A stretch of 64,000 bases of DNA from Bacteroidales bacterium (GTDB lineage Bacteria > Bacteroidota > Bacteroidia > Bacteroidales > P3), in NCBI GenBank assembly GCA_017934545.1, contig JAGBJI010000009.1, forward strand, positions 186,001-250,000, read 5' to 3'. The translations under genes and the position numbers were made by a program. Positions 25,430 through 34,762 of this stretch are shown piece by piece (positions within the stretch are counted from its first letter, which is position 1; each line of letters opens with the position of its first letter). The notes under the pieces were generated by a model. That model did not search any database. It saw only the letters and a program-made list of their open reading frames with translations, and was not told the DNA's origin.

Positions 25430-26710
25430 CTATTTTGCAACAATTATGAAATAGTTTTTCTTACCTTTTTGAACCAAAATATATTTTCCGTTCAACAAAG
25501 AAGTGCCGTCGGTTACGTATGTTTCGTTTATCTTTTCTTTGTTTACCGAAAGCGAATTGCCTTTCAACTCCCTGCGTACTTCGCCCTTGGAAGAAAGAAC
25601 GGAAGTCTTCTCTGCCAACAGTTCAACAATAGGTATACCTGCTTCTATTTCGGACTTTGCAACCTCAAACTGCGGAACTCCGTCAAAAACGCTTAAAAAC
25701 GTCATCTCGTCAAGTCTGCCCAAGGACTCCTTTGTACCCTTGCCGAAAAGTATTTGCGAAGCCTCTATGGCATTGTTGTAATCCTGCTCGCTGTGAACGC
25801 GTACGGTTATGTCTTTGGCTAAAGTTTTTTGCAACAAACGGGCTTCGGGCTGTTTGTCATGTTCTGCTTCCAACGCCAGAATTTCTTCCTGCGTAAGCAA
25901 GGTGAAGATACGGATAAAGCGTTTGGCGTCTTCGTCCGACAGATTAAGCCAAAACTGGTAGAATTGGTAAGGAGAAGTTTTTTCTCTGTCCAACCATATG
26001 TTGCCTTTCTCGGTTTTGCCGAATTTTTTGCCGTCCGACTTGGTTATAAGCGGACATGTAATGGCGTAGGCTTCGCCCGACTTTACGCGTTTTATAAGTT
26101 CCGTTCCCGTGGTTATGTTTCCCCACTGGTCGGAGCCGCCCAACTGCAAACGGCAGTCATAGTTTTCGTACAAATACAAATAATCATAACCCTGCAACAG
26201 TTGGTAAGAAAACTCGGTGAACGATATACCCGTTTCCATTCTTTTCTTAACGCTGTCTTTAGCCATCATGTAGTTGACGGTTATATGTTTGCCTATGTCG
26301 CGGATAAAATCTATGAAACTCCATTGCTTAGTCCAATCGTAATTGTTTAATATCATTGCATGGTTAGGCAGAGTTTCGCTGAAGTCAAGGAATTTGGAAA
26401 CCTGTTTTTTAATACATTCCAAGTTGTGATTAATAGTTTCGGGTGTCAAAAGCACACGTTCGGACGATTTGAACGAAGGGTCGCCTATCATTCCCGTCGC
26501 TCCGCCAACTACAATCAACGGACGGTGGCCGCAGGCTTGGAAATGAGCCATAATCATTATACTTACCAAATGGCCTATGTGCAGTGAGTCTGCCGTAGGG
26601 TCAATGCCCACATACGCAGTCTGCATTCCTTTTTTCAATTGGTCTTCCGCACCGGGCATGATGTCGTGAATCATGTTCCTCCATCTCAATTCGTCTACAA
26701 AGTTCTTCAT
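25430..26710 (-). CDS. tyrS: Tyrosine-tRNA ligase
   Basis: 426 residues, class I synthetase. The HIGH motif is in [20 protein letters not shown]. Tyr/tRNA-binding stretches include [20 protein letters not shown] and [15 protein letters not shown]. The KMSKS loop is [10 protein letters not shown]-terminal S4-like RNA-binding domain is at about 355-426. Transcribed alone from a TATCTTTG promoter. Confidence 0.97.
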   Translation of the reverse strand: MKNFVDELRWRNMIHDIMPGAEDQLKKGMQTAYVGIDPTADSLHIGHLVSIMIMAHFQACGHRPLIVVGGATGMIGDPSFKSSERVLLTPETINHNLECIKKQVSKFLDFSETLPNHAMILNNYDWTKQWSFIDFIRDIGKHITVNYMMAKDSVKKRMETGISFTEFSYQLLQGYDYLYLYENYDCRLQLGGSDQWGNITTGTELIKRVKSGEAYAITCPLITKSDGKKFGKTEKGNIWLDREKTSPYQFYQFWLNLSDEDAKRFIRIFTLLTQEEILALEAEHDKQPEARLLQKTLAKDITVRVHSEQDYNNAIEASQILFGKGTKESLGRLDEMTFLSVFDGVPQFEVAKSEIEAGIPIVELLAEKTSVLSSKGEVRRELKGNSLSVNKEKINETYVTDGTSLLNGKYILVQKGKKNYFIIVAK

Positions 26711-26791
26711 TTCTTTAAATTATTTTCTGATTAAACCAGTATTACATCTAAAAATCAATATGCTGTAATGCAATCAAACTATTCTTTTTTG

Positions 26792-26799
26792 CAAAGATA
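26792..26799 (-). promoter_or_regulatory. -7 box of tyrS
   Basis: CAAAGATA on + is TATCTTTG on the minus strand, about 82 bases before the start at 26710. Confidence 0.7.
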
Positions 26800-26931
26800 C
26801 GACTTTTGTTGCAAATTGCAAATAAAGACAAAATATTATACACCTATTCCTTTTGCCGCTCTTTTCATTTTTATATACTCTTAAAAAACGCCCCTTTTAA
26901 TAAAATTTCTGCCCAATCAGTTTTGATTTTT

Positions 26932-27036
26932 GCCCCTTCTGAAAGTAAGGGCAAAAAAATCTGATTTTTTGTATTAAAAAACCACATTTTTTCACTCAAA
27001 AAACCTATTTTTTTTCAAACTCTTTTCTGAAAAGGC
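26932..27036. repeat. 105-bp modular element C: words TCTGA, CCACA, CCTAT
   Basis: Arms GCCCCTTCTGAAAG and CTTTTCTGAAAAGGC. Words at 26960, 26982, 27004; linkers GTATT and CACTC. The inverted arms extend outward (GCCCAATC at 26911 and GATTGGGC ending 27057). Word order equals element B with words 1 and 3 flipped. Located upstream of tyrS in the 617-base tyrS-cysS gap. Confidence 0.9.
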
Positions 27037-27165
27037 AAAAATCAAATCCGATTGGGCTTTTATACAATCTGTAAGGGCATAATTTGTTTGAATTAAAAAC
27101 AAGACCAAGAACTGAAAACAAAATGATTGCAATATAATCTACTAACGTAAAATGAACAAAAAATG

Positions 27166-27173
27166 CAAAAATA
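27166..27173 (-). promoter_or_regulatory. Possible minus-strand -7 box reading through element C
   Basis: CAAAAATA on + is TATTTTTG on minus. It lies in otherwise featureless AT-rich sequence 27061-27245, so chance is likely; if active it would transcribe element C toward tyrS. Confidence 0.25.
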
Positions 27174-27245
27174 CAGAAAGTCAAAACAGTATAAATAAAA
27201 CTAACAAGTTAAAAAGATAAAAAACGATGATATAAAAACAAAAGA

Positions 27246-27297
27246 AAAAAAATCCTTTTCTTAAAACAATGTCTTTTATTTAAGAAAAGGATTTTTT
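27246..27297 (-). terminator. Terminator of cysS
   Basis: AATCCTTTTCTTAAA (27251-27265) pairs with TTTAAGAAAAGGATT (27279-27293). On the minus strand the hairpin ends in a T8 run, about 30 bases after the cysS stop. Confidence 0.8.
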
Positions 27298-27326
27298 GGA
27301 TTGTATGTTTAATAAATGATGTTATG

Positions 27327-28805
27327 CTATAAAATACGCCAAGAAGCACCTTCCTTGCCGTCTTTTATCTCTATGCCGAGCGGTTTTAAGGCGTCACGGA
27401 TTTTGTCCGACGTTGCGTAGTCTTTGTTGCTGCGTGCCGTTGAACGCATATCCATAATCAAATCCATCAAACCCTCTATCACCTTGGAATCATCGCCGCT
27501 TTTTTCCTCTTTCAATCCCAAGATACCGTCAAAAATAGCTGCAAGGTTTTCTTCCAAATACTGTTTGTCCTGTTGGGTTATGGTTTCTTTGCCGTCGGAT
27601 ACGGCATTGATGTGTTTGGTCAACTCAAACAGATGGGCAATCATAACAGGAGTGTTGAAATCGTCGCAAACCGCCGTCAAAGCATCGGCTATGATTTTCT
27701 TTGCATCAAAACTTGAACTTTGGGCATCGGCTTTAAGGGTTTTCAGTTTGGCTTTTGCTTCAGTCAAACGTGCCAATCCTTTTTCTGCGGCAATCAATGC
27801 GTCGTTGGAAAAGTCCAACGTACTGCGGTAATGTGCCATAAGCATGAAAAAGCGTATGGTCATAGGGTTGTAAGCCTGCTTTAGCAACTGGTGTTGTCCG
27901 CTGAACATCTCCGAAAGGGTGATAAAGTTGTTGTAACTCTTACCCATCTTTTTGCCCTCTATGGTTATCATATTGTTGTGAAGCCAATATTTTGCGGGCA
28001 TGTCACCGTATGCTCCGATGCTTTGTGCTATCTCGCAGTCGTGGTGCGGAAACACCAAATCCATTCCGCCTCCGTGGATGTCAAATTCAGCACCCAAATA
28101 TTTTCTTCCCATTGCCGTACACTCCAAGTGCCATCCCGGAAATCCCAAAGACCACGGCGAAGGCCATTTCATTATATGTTCTTTCGGTGCTTTCTTCCAC
28201 AAAGCGAAGTCAAACGGATTTTTCTTTTCTTTTTGTCCCGAAAGTTCTCGGCTGTTCTCCATCGTATCTTCAAGGGTTCTGTGCGAAAGTATGCCGTAAG
28301 GCTTTACCTCTCTGTTGTATTTATCTACATCAAAATAAACACTGCCCTCACTTTCGTAAGCCAGCCCCTTATCCATCAAAATTTTCACTACGTCTATCTG
28401 TTCCATTATATGACCCGAAGCAATGGGCATAATGTTAGGACGCAAACAATTCAATGCGTCGGTGGCTTTCAGATACATCATCTCGTAATATTGTGCCACT
28501 TCCTGCGGTTCTTTGTTTTCCGCCTGTGCTTTCTTCTCCACCTTGTCGTCGCCGTCGTCCGAATCATTCAAAAGATGGCCTACGTCAGTGAAATTCCTCA
28601 CATAACGGACATTGTATCCGAGGTATTTCAACACTCTGTACACAATGTCAAAAGTAATGGCACTTCTGGCATGTCCCAAATGGGCTTCGCCGTATACGGT
28701 AGGGCCGCATACATACATTCCTACCCTGTCCTGGTGTACGGGAGTGAAGAGTTCTTTTTGTCCCGTAAGGGTATTGTAAACAAATAAATCCTTTTTATCA
28801 GTCAT
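27327..28805 (-). CDS. cysS: Cysteine-tRNA ligase
   Basis: 492 residues, class I. MYVCGPTVYGEAHLGHARSA holds the zinc-binding Cys and the HLGH form of the HIGH motif. Further zinc ligands are in WHLECTAMGRKYLG and VFPHHDCEIAQS. The KMSKS equivalent is GKKMGKSYNN. A C-terminal DALR-type domain follows. The last gene of a minus-strand run behind purM. Confidence 0.97.
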   Translation of the reverse strand: MTDKKDLFVYNTLTGQKELFTPVHQDRVGMYVCGPTVYGEAHLGHARSAITFDIVYRVLKYLGYNVRYVRNFTDVGHLLNDSDDGDDKVEKKAQAENKEPQEVAQYYEMMYLKATDALNCLRPNIMPIASGHIMEQIDVVKILMDKGLAYESEGSVYFDVDKYNREVKPYGILSHRTLEDTMENSRELSGQKEKKNPFDFALWKKAPKEHIMKWPSPWSLGFPGWHLECTAMGRKYLGAEFDIHGGGMDLVFPHHDCEIAQSIGAYGDMPAKYWLHNNMITIEGKKMGKSYNNFITLSEMFSGQHQLLKQAYNPMTIRFFMLMAHYRSTLDFSNDALIAAEKGLARLTEAKAKLKTLKADAQSSSFDAKKIIADALTAVCDDFNTPVMIAHLFELTKHINAVSDGKETITQQDKQYLEENLAAIFDGILGLKEEKSGDDSKVIEGLMDLIMDMRSTARSNKDYATSDKIRDALKPLGIEIKDGKEGASWRIL

Positions 28806-28922
28806 TATATTATATATATTTTCCGTTTTTATGGTTTTAATACAAATGTTACGAATTTTTTATTGCAATGTTTTCACTGTCCTTTTACGTAAAAATACGC
28901 TTGAAAAAATTTTGTTCGGGTT

Positions 28923-30116
28923 TTACTTTTCGTAATGATACGTTCCTTTGGCGTCTTTTACGGTTACATGCGTTTTGGTGTCCTTTTCAACCCTTCCGCT
29001 TATACGTGCGTCAATATTAAAGCTGCGGCTTAAAGCAATTATATCACCGGCAACGGCTTCATTGCAATATATTTCCATACGTTGACCCATGTTAAAGGTT
29101 TGGTACATCTCCTTTCTGTCGGTAGCGGATTGTTGTTCTATAAGAGCGAAAAGCGGAGGCAGTTCAAACAAATTGTCCTTTATTATATGTACGTTGTCGC
29201 AGAAATTCATCACCTTGCCCATGCTTCCTCCCGTGCAGTGAATAAGTGCATGTATACCGCTGCGGTACTCTTTCAAAAGCGTTTTTATAACGGGAGTATA
29301 TGTCCGTGTAGGGCTGAGAACCAACTTGCCGACGGTGGTTTCAAACGCTTTGCCGCCGTTAACGTACGTATCGGTAATGCTGACAGTGTCCGTAAGTTTC
29401 TTTTGTCCGCAATAAACAACCTCATCGGGCAGTTCGGTGTCAAAACTTTCGGGGAACATCTTGGCAAGCGTATGTTCAAACACGTCGTGTCTTGCACTTG
29501 TCAGTCCGTTGCTGCCCATGCCCGAATTGTATTCATCCTCGTATACGGCTTTTCCGAAAGATGCCAACGCCACTATTACATCGCCGGGTTGAATATCGGC
29601 ACTGATTATATCCGAACGTTTAGCCCTTGCCGTCACAGTGCTGTCCACTATAACGGTACGCACCAAATCGCCCACGTCTGCAGTTTCGCCGCCCGTAGAG
29701 CGTATATCCATGCCCATATCACGCAGTTTCTGCAAAAATTCTTCAGTACCTTCTATTATGGCTTTTATAACCTCGCCCGGTATCAGACGTTTGTTGCGTC
29801 CTATTGTTGAACTTAAAATGATATTGTCCGTAACCCCCGCACACAAAACGTCATCGGTATTCATCACAACGGCATCCTGTGCTATTCCTTTCCAAACGGA
29901 CAAATCGCCCGTCAGTTTCCAATACATGTAAGCAAGCGAACTCTTGGTTCCGGCTCCGTCTGCATGCATTATATTGCAATATTGTTCATCTTTCCCCAAC
30001 ACATCTTCCACTACTTTGCAGAATGCGTACGGATACAACCCCTTGTCAATATTTTTTATTGCATTGTGAACATCTTCTTTTTTTGCAGATACTCCGCGTA
30101 AGTTATATTTATTCAT
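28923..30116 (-). CDS. purM: Phosphoribosylformylglycinamidine cyclo-ligase (AIR synthase)
   Basis: 397 residues, fifth step of purine synthesis, FGAM to AIR. AIRS fold with MHADGAGTKSSLAYMYWKLT, QDAVVMNTDDVLCAGVTDNI, IRSTGGETADVGDL (ATP/phosphate binding) and LIHCTGGSMGKVMNF. It is somewhat longer and more divergent than E. coli PurM, as is usual in Bacteroidota. purD and purC are elsewhere in the window, so the pathway is scattered. Confidence 0.92.
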   Translation of the reverse strand: MNKYNLRGVSAKKEDVHNAIKNIDKGLYPYAFCKVVEDVLGKDEQYCNIMHADGAGTKSSLAYMYWKLTGDLSVWKGIAQDAVVMNTDDVLCAGVTDNIILSSTIGRNKRLIPGEVIKAIIEGTEEFLQKLRDMGMDIRSTGGETADVGDLVRTVIVDSTVTARAKRSDIISADIQPGDVIVALASFGKAVYEDEYNSGMGSNGLTSARHDVFEHTLAKMFPESFDTELPDEVVYCGQKKLTDTVSITDTYVNGGKAFETTVGKLVLSPTRTYTPVIKTLLKEYRSGIHALIHCTGGSMGKVMNFCDNVHIIKDNLFELPPLFALIEQQSATDRKEMYQTFNMGQRMEIYCNEAVAGDIIALSRSFNIDARISGRVEKDTKTHVTVKDAKGTYHYEK

Positions 30117-30158
30117 GACGTATACTTATTATTTTTTATTAAATCTTATTCTTTTTTG

Positions 30159-33080
30159 TTACAATTCTTCTTCATAATGCGAGGCAAAGTCTTCTATTTC
30201 CGATGTAAGTGCATCCACCGCCTCTATTTCCGACATATAGTTCTCTTCATCCAAGGACATAATCTTTCTCTGACGCTTGGTTACTTCCATATACGGACGT
30301 ATTATGCCGAAAAACGTTTCGGATATTATAACCCGAAGTTGTTCCGCATTCCACATCTCGCATGTTGTACACAGATTAAGGTAAAACGATACTGCTTTTG
30401 CGGCTTCCAAGCGGTTTTGAGCCTGAAAACGCACAGTCGCAGTGTTGTATCGGTTCATAAAAACCTCAAATTCCCGTACGCTTGTTTCCATCAAATTGCT
30501 TGCGTTCTGCAAACACATCTGCGAAATCAGAGCAAAATCCGCCAGATTGTATGAATAGCGGTGTATGTTGTAAGGAATATCGTTTAAAGTGCGGTTTACA
30601 AGCGTCAGGGCTTTGCCTTTTTGTCCTTGTTCGGTCAATCTGTAAGCCAAAGAACGTATATTGTCCGTGAAAAAGGTGACAAAACTTCTCTCCGTTTCGT
30701 TGTAATATATGTCTTTGTCAAAGTTTTTCATCTCAAAACCTTTGATTGTTTTGTCAAAAGATACATTGTCCGAATTCAAACCGCAACCGCCCAACCTCAA
30801 AGCCAAGCCTTCGGGGTGCAGATTGGTGTCTGCGTTCATAAAATCGCCGAAACTGTAAGAAGAAAAATAAATCTTACGGTCGGTATTGGACGCTATAATA
30901 TCCAAAATCACCATATCGCTTTTGCTGATTGCTCCGTCGTCGGACGTCAAAACTACGGTGCCGCTGCCTGTTTGGCAAGAAAATTTATTGCAATGCAGTT
31001 GTTTGACATGATTTCCGAGTTTTATGTCCTGCGGATTGTATTCTTTGAGTTGTGCAACGGCTTTTGATATGTCCAAAGTGTCAAAACCCGGTGTCAACTG
31101 CACTTCGTCCATCACTCCGTCTGCCAAATCATTTTCACCAAAGTGCAGTTTCAGTGCTTTGGATTGCGGCATTGGTTTGGTAAGAAGTCCGATGTAATAC
31201 GGATTGTTGAGCATCTGACGGTTTATTACGCGTACGTCCTGCCTTATTTTCTCAACATTCTGTACGTACCACAACGGATAAGTGTCGTTATCTGCATCAA
31301 CGAACAAAACGGAATTGCTATCGCACGAGTTCAAAAGACTTACGGCAAAATTCCGTGCCGTATATTGCCGTCTGTGGTCGTGGTCGTCAAAGTTTTGAAT
31401 CAGCATCCACACCGGTACGATTATAAACAACGGCAGTATATAGCGGGGGTGTTTCACTCTTATTATATTTGCTATGATTTGACATATACCCAATATGCCT
31501 ATACCCATCCATAAACTCACCGCCATGTAGGACGGCAGAAACACATAGTCCCTTTCACGCGGTTCATATGCGGAAACATTGGTGTAAACCACTATTGCCA
31601 AAGAATACATTATGAATACGGTGCCGACAAACAAGAACCGCTTGGAATCTTTTATTATATGGTAAAAAACACCTATGATACACAAAAGAAAAGGTATGGC
31701 AAAATATCTGTTGTTTGCTTTGTTTGCAGAAGTCAAAGCAGTTTTGCCCTCATCAATGTCCAACAATTTGTCAATATGATAAAATCCTGTTTGCCATGTT
31801 CCGTTAGTTATATCTCCGTAACCTTGGTTGTCGTTGGTTCTTCCGCAGAAATTCCACATCAAATACCTGACATACATGTATCCAATCTGATAATTAAGAA
31901 AGAATTGTAAGTTTTGAAGCCATGAGGGTTTCGCTCTGTCTTCTCCGTTTACGGTTACAGTGTTTTTAGGTCTGCCCACCCAACTTGCATAATTATCTTC
32001 GGCCGAAGGCGACATATAATTCCACATACGGGGGAAGAACATATTAAACTTGGAATCAAATACTGGTGTTATCTTGTTGTTTTTAATTACAAAATCTTCC
32101 GCAGGCGGTGCCGTGTAAGCGGCTCCGTAAACAATTGGAGGGTGAACGTAGGCCGACCGCGACACATAATCTTTCATGTGTTTTGCCGTAAAGGCAGGAT
32201 ATTCGTCGGAAGGAAGATTTTGCGAACTGCGTACGGCAGGCACCAAATAGACAGAACAACCAATAATGAAGAACACTACGCAAAGGGTTGTGCTGTTCAT
32301 CAAAGGCAAATTCTTCTTACTTGAAATATAAAGCGACAATACCGTCAAAACTGTCAGAACCGATGCAAATAAAATCACGGAATGTGCATTCAAAGCAACA
32401 ATCCATTGAAAAGCATTGGTATATACGAACAACAATACGGCGGACAACAGTATTGAAACCGCAATGCCTTTGAGCGTAATCTTTCTGTAATGAAACCAAA
32501 TGATAAACACCAACGCTGGAATGACCAAAAGGCACAACGGATGTATGCCGTAAGAAACGCCGAGTATCAACGAAATCAAAAGAAAATACTTTTCGCCCGG
32601 ATTTTCTTCCCATCTTATTATAAGCCATATGCACAGAGTAACGGACAAAAACGCCAAAGAATACACTTCGGCTTCGGTTGAACATGTCCAAAAGCTGTCC
32701 GAAACGGCGAAAGTAAGGCTTGAAAGTATTGCAGCGAAAGTATTGCCTATGGGTTTGGGAGAATACTTGTTGAAAAGATACAAAAACAAATGGTAAAGCA
32801 ACATTATACTCAAACCCGACGCAACTGCCGAAACTGCATTTATCAACGGAGCGGTAAGGCGTGCATGCCCGAAAGAAAATATATTGACCAATGCACCTAC
32901 AAGTTGATAAAACGGAGCTCCGGGTTGATGGCCTACCGACAGATTTGACGCCGTCATTATGAACTCACCGCTGTCCCAAAAACTTACGGTAGGATACATT
33001 GTCAATAAATACAGGACGGATGTCATCAAAAATATAATCCAACCTATAATATTTACAATTTTTGAGTATCGTTTGTCCAT
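30159..33080 (-). CDS. DUF2723 membrane protein (TMEM260-like, GT-C fold)
   Basis: 973 residues. N-terminal DUF2723 domain: TM1, then LYLLTMYPTVSFWDSGEFIM with the conserved WDSGEF acidic motif and SVGHQPGAPFYQLVGALVNI. About 10-12 membrane helices to about residue 560, then a large periplasmic C-terminal part. The eukaryotic homologue TMEM260 is a protein O-mannosyltransferase. In Bacteroidota this family is widespread and is likely a glycosyltransferase for surface proteins or lipids. Sits 29 bases after lptE. Confidence 0.85.
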   Translation of the reverse strand: MDKRYSKIVNIIGWIIFLMTSVLYLLTMYPTVSFWDSGEFIMTASNLSVGHQPGAPFYQLVGALVNIFSFGHARLTAPLINAVSAVASGLSIMLLYHLFLYLFNKYSPKPIGNTFAAILSSLTFAVSDSFWTCSTEAEVYSLAFLSVTLCIWLIIRWEENPGEKYFLLISLILGVSYGIHPLCLLVIPALVFIIWFHYRKITLKGIAVSILLSAVLLFVYTNAFQWIVALNAHSVILFASVLTVLTVLSLYISSKKNLPLMNSTTLCVVFFIIGCSVYLVPAVRSSQNLPSDEYPAFTAKHMKDYVSRSAYVHPPIVYGAAYTAPPAEDFVIKNNKITPVFDSKFNMFFPRMWNYMSPSAEDNYASWVGRPKNTVTVNGEDRAKPSWLQNLQFFLNYQIGYMYVRYLMWNFCGRTNDNQGYGDITNGTWQTGFYHIDKLLDIDEGKTALTSANKANNRYFAIPFLLCIIGVFYHIIKDSKRFLFVGTVFIMYSLAIVVYTNVSAYEPRERDYVFLPSYMAVSLWMGIGILGICQIIANIIRVKHPRYILPLFIIVPVWMLIQNFDDHDHRRQYTARNFAVSLLNSCDSNSVLFVDADNDTYPLWYVQNVEKIRQDVRVINRQMLNNPYYIGLLTKPMPQSKALKLHFGENDLADGVMDEVQLTPGFDTLDISKAVAQLKEYNPQDIKLGNHVKQLHCNKFSCQTGSGTVVLTSDDGAISKSDMVILDIIASNTDRKIYFSSYSFGDFMNADTNLHPEGLALRLGGCGLNSDNVSFDKTIKGFEMKNFDKDIYYNETERSFVTFFTDNIRSLAYRLTEQGQKGKALTLVNRTLNDIPYNIHRYSYNLADFALISQMCLQNASNLMETSVREFEVFMNRYNTATVRFQAQNRLEAAKAVSFYLNLCTTCEMWNAEQLRVIISETFFGIIRPYMEVTKRQRKIMSLDEENYMSEIEAVDALTSEIEDFASHYEEEL

Positions 33081-33109
33081 TGTTTTGAGGCTATAGGGTG
33101 AATGTCGGA

Positions 33110-33724
33110 TTACCAGTTGACGAATGCTTTTGTGAAAATATCATCTACCAATTCTTCGTTGATTTCCTGTATAAGCGATTGTTCAACCGACGACAACGAA
33201 AGTGTGGCATCGTAGTCTTTGTACCGAGTAAAACGGGTTTCAAAACTGCTTTTTCTGTCAGTACGGTTGACATATTTCACGTTTATCGTGACTGTAAGAC
33301 GGTTTTTTGCCGCCTTGTCGCCCGCACTTATTGCCGTAGGCGATACATTGTAGGCAATGATTGTCCCCGAGAAGTATGCGTCGGCTTCGTCGTCGGTTTC
33401 CGTAAGATTGGTTCCCGAACGTATCTTGTTGATAAGAGCATATGTCAACTCGGAAGACAGTATCGGTTGCACTATATTGGCGCGGTTTATAAAGTTGTCC
33501 ACATGAAAGGTTTTTGTTTCGGCGTTTATTGACGCTCCCGTAAAGGAATAACCGCCCGAACAGGACTGAAAAATCAGTAAAGATATACTTGTGATAATGA
33601 CCGATATACAAACGGCGAAATTCTTTTCAGAAAAGAAAAAATCCTTTTCAGAAAAGAAAAAATTCTTTTCTGAAAAGGATTTTGTGAAATGCGTTCTTCC
33701 GTTTTTAAAAAAAGAAAAATGCAT
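33110..33724 (-). CDS. lptE: LptE-family LPS-assembly lipoprotein with repeat-derived N-terminus
   Basis: 204 residues from ATG 33724, just after the previous gene ends at 33748; a start at 33784 would overlap it. The mature part, CSGGYSFTGASINAETKTFH, RANIVQPILSSELTYALINK and a C-terminal helix (SLSSVEQSLIQEINEELVDD), matches the Bacteroidota LptE family, the plug of the LptD barrel that inserts LPS. Lipobox LIFQSC. The signal peptide has an unusually long n-region of about 37 residues, with FSEK at 7-residue spacing (FSEKNFF, FSEKDFF, FSEKNFA), made by a 21-bp DNA array. Confidence 0.82.
   Translation of the reverse strand: MHFSFFKNGRTHFTKSFSEKNFFFSEKDFFFSEKNFAVCISVIITSISLLIFQSCSGGYSFTGASINAETKTFHVDNFINRANIVQPILSSELTYALINKIRSGTNLTETDDEADAYFSGTIIAYNVSPTAISAGDKAAKNRLTVTINVKYVNRTDRKSSFETRFTRYKDYDATLSLSSVEQSLIQEINEELVDDIFTKAFVNW
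33619..33686. repeat. 21-bp palindromic array inside the lptE signal sequence
   Basis: Three CTTTTC-A/T-GAAAAG palindromes centred at 33629, 33650 and 33671, exactly 21 bp apart and separated by A6 runs. In the coding strand they give FSEK every seven residues. The motif CCTTTTCAGAAAAGAAAAA also matches the arm of the CATATG array at 47.8 kb. Confidence 0.75.
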
Positions 33725-33747
33725 GTTTTGAATATTGATGTGAAATT

Positions 33748-34743
33748 TTATTTTACTACAACTTTTACAGTTTTTTCTTTGCATGAAACAAAGTATACGC
33801 CCGGATTGTCAAAATTTATGTCAGTTTGCGGAACGTAGTTGTAAACGGTTTTTATTAATTTGCCTTCTTGGTTGAATATGTTTACGTCCTGTTTTCCGCT
33901 TAATGACAATCTGACGCTTTTGTCTGCAGTCGGATTCGGATAAGCGTATATCGTACTTTCATCGGCCAACACTCCGTTAATTGCACCTTCCCAATTTATT
34001 TGCAGGTTATCTATTTTTAACGTTCCAGCTTGTGCAGCGTCTTGGTCGGAACATGTTGACAAAGCCACGAAAACCACTTCCGTTGCATCGTCAATATATG
34101 TTACCGGAACAACAAAAGGAGCGAAACCGTCAGTTGCTTGGTTCATGTTGTACACTCCCCCTCCTGCTATGGTACGTTGTTGGTTTTCGGTTTTAACAAG
34201 CAATACTGCTATAACGAAACCGTCAGCGTCGGATTTAGGGCTGAAATCATAAAAGCCGCTTACTGATTGTACTTTTTTATCTGCCGAAGGTATCTTAACT
34301 CCGCCTGACAATACATTGAGCAATGAATTTATGAACTCACTGTTTGCTATATCAGACAAGTCAGCCTCACCGTTTGCGAAAACAGAAAGCAAAGACATAA
34401 GATTGGAAAGCCCTACGTTGATTGTGGCATTGGTAATCATGGACGGAATGTATATTTTGCCCAGCCATTCTTCAGGAAGGAAGCTCGTATACGCCGATGA
34501 TATGTGAAAAGGTTGCAATTGTACGCTGTAATTACCGTCAACCGATTGGTTTGATTTGGATATACCCGTCAGATTTATCTCACCTACAAACGGCATTTCA
34601 AGAATCACACCGTTCCAATTCACAGGTATAAGGGTTGAATTGTTCCATTGCTCAAAGCTGTTGTTGTTGAAATTGCTTTGGGCTTTGATATTGATACAGG
34701 CAAGTACCAATACAATTAAAAGGGTGATTGATTTTGTTTTCAT
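33748..34743 (-). CDS. Secreted protein with type IX secretion C-terminal sorting domain
   Basis: 331 residues. Sec signal peptide (cleavage after IKAQ), a beta-rich domain (about 22-250; FNNNSFEQWNN, then GFYDFSPKSDADGFVIAVLL) resembling carbohydrate-binding or PCMD-type folds, and a terminal T9SS type A sorting domain at about 255-331 (YAYPNPTADKSVRLSLSG, GKLIKTVYN, GVYFVSCKEKTVKVVVK). It should cross the outer membrane by the Por system and be cleaved and anchored to A-LPS. The activity of the passenger domain is unknown. Confidence 0.85.
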   Translation of the reverse strand: MKTKSITLLIVLVLACINIKAQSNFNNNSFEQWNNSTLIPVNWNGVILEMPFVGEINLTGISKSNQSVDGNYSVQLQPFHISSAYTSFLPEEWLGKIYIPSMITNATINVGLSNLMSLLSVFANGEADLSDIANSEFINSLLNVLSGGVKIPSADKKVQSVSGFYDFSPKSDADGFVIAVLLVKTENQQRTIAGGGVYNMNQATDGFAPFVVPVTYIDDATEVVFVALSTCSDQDAAQAGTLKIDNLQINWEGAINGVLADESTIYAYPNPTADKSVRLSLSGKQDVNIFNQEGKLIKTVYNYVPQTDINFDNPGVYFVSCKEKTVKVVVK

Positions 34744-34762
34744 AACGTAAAAAATTTTTAAT

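Noticed and set aside
27061-27245. Possible small RNA in the tyrS-cysS gap
   Set aside because: Only a weak TATTTTTG box and AT-rich sequence without a stable fold; not enough to call.
33725-33784. Upstream start for lptE at 33784
   Set aside because: Would overlap the end of the T9SS gene (33748); ATG 33724 lies just after it.
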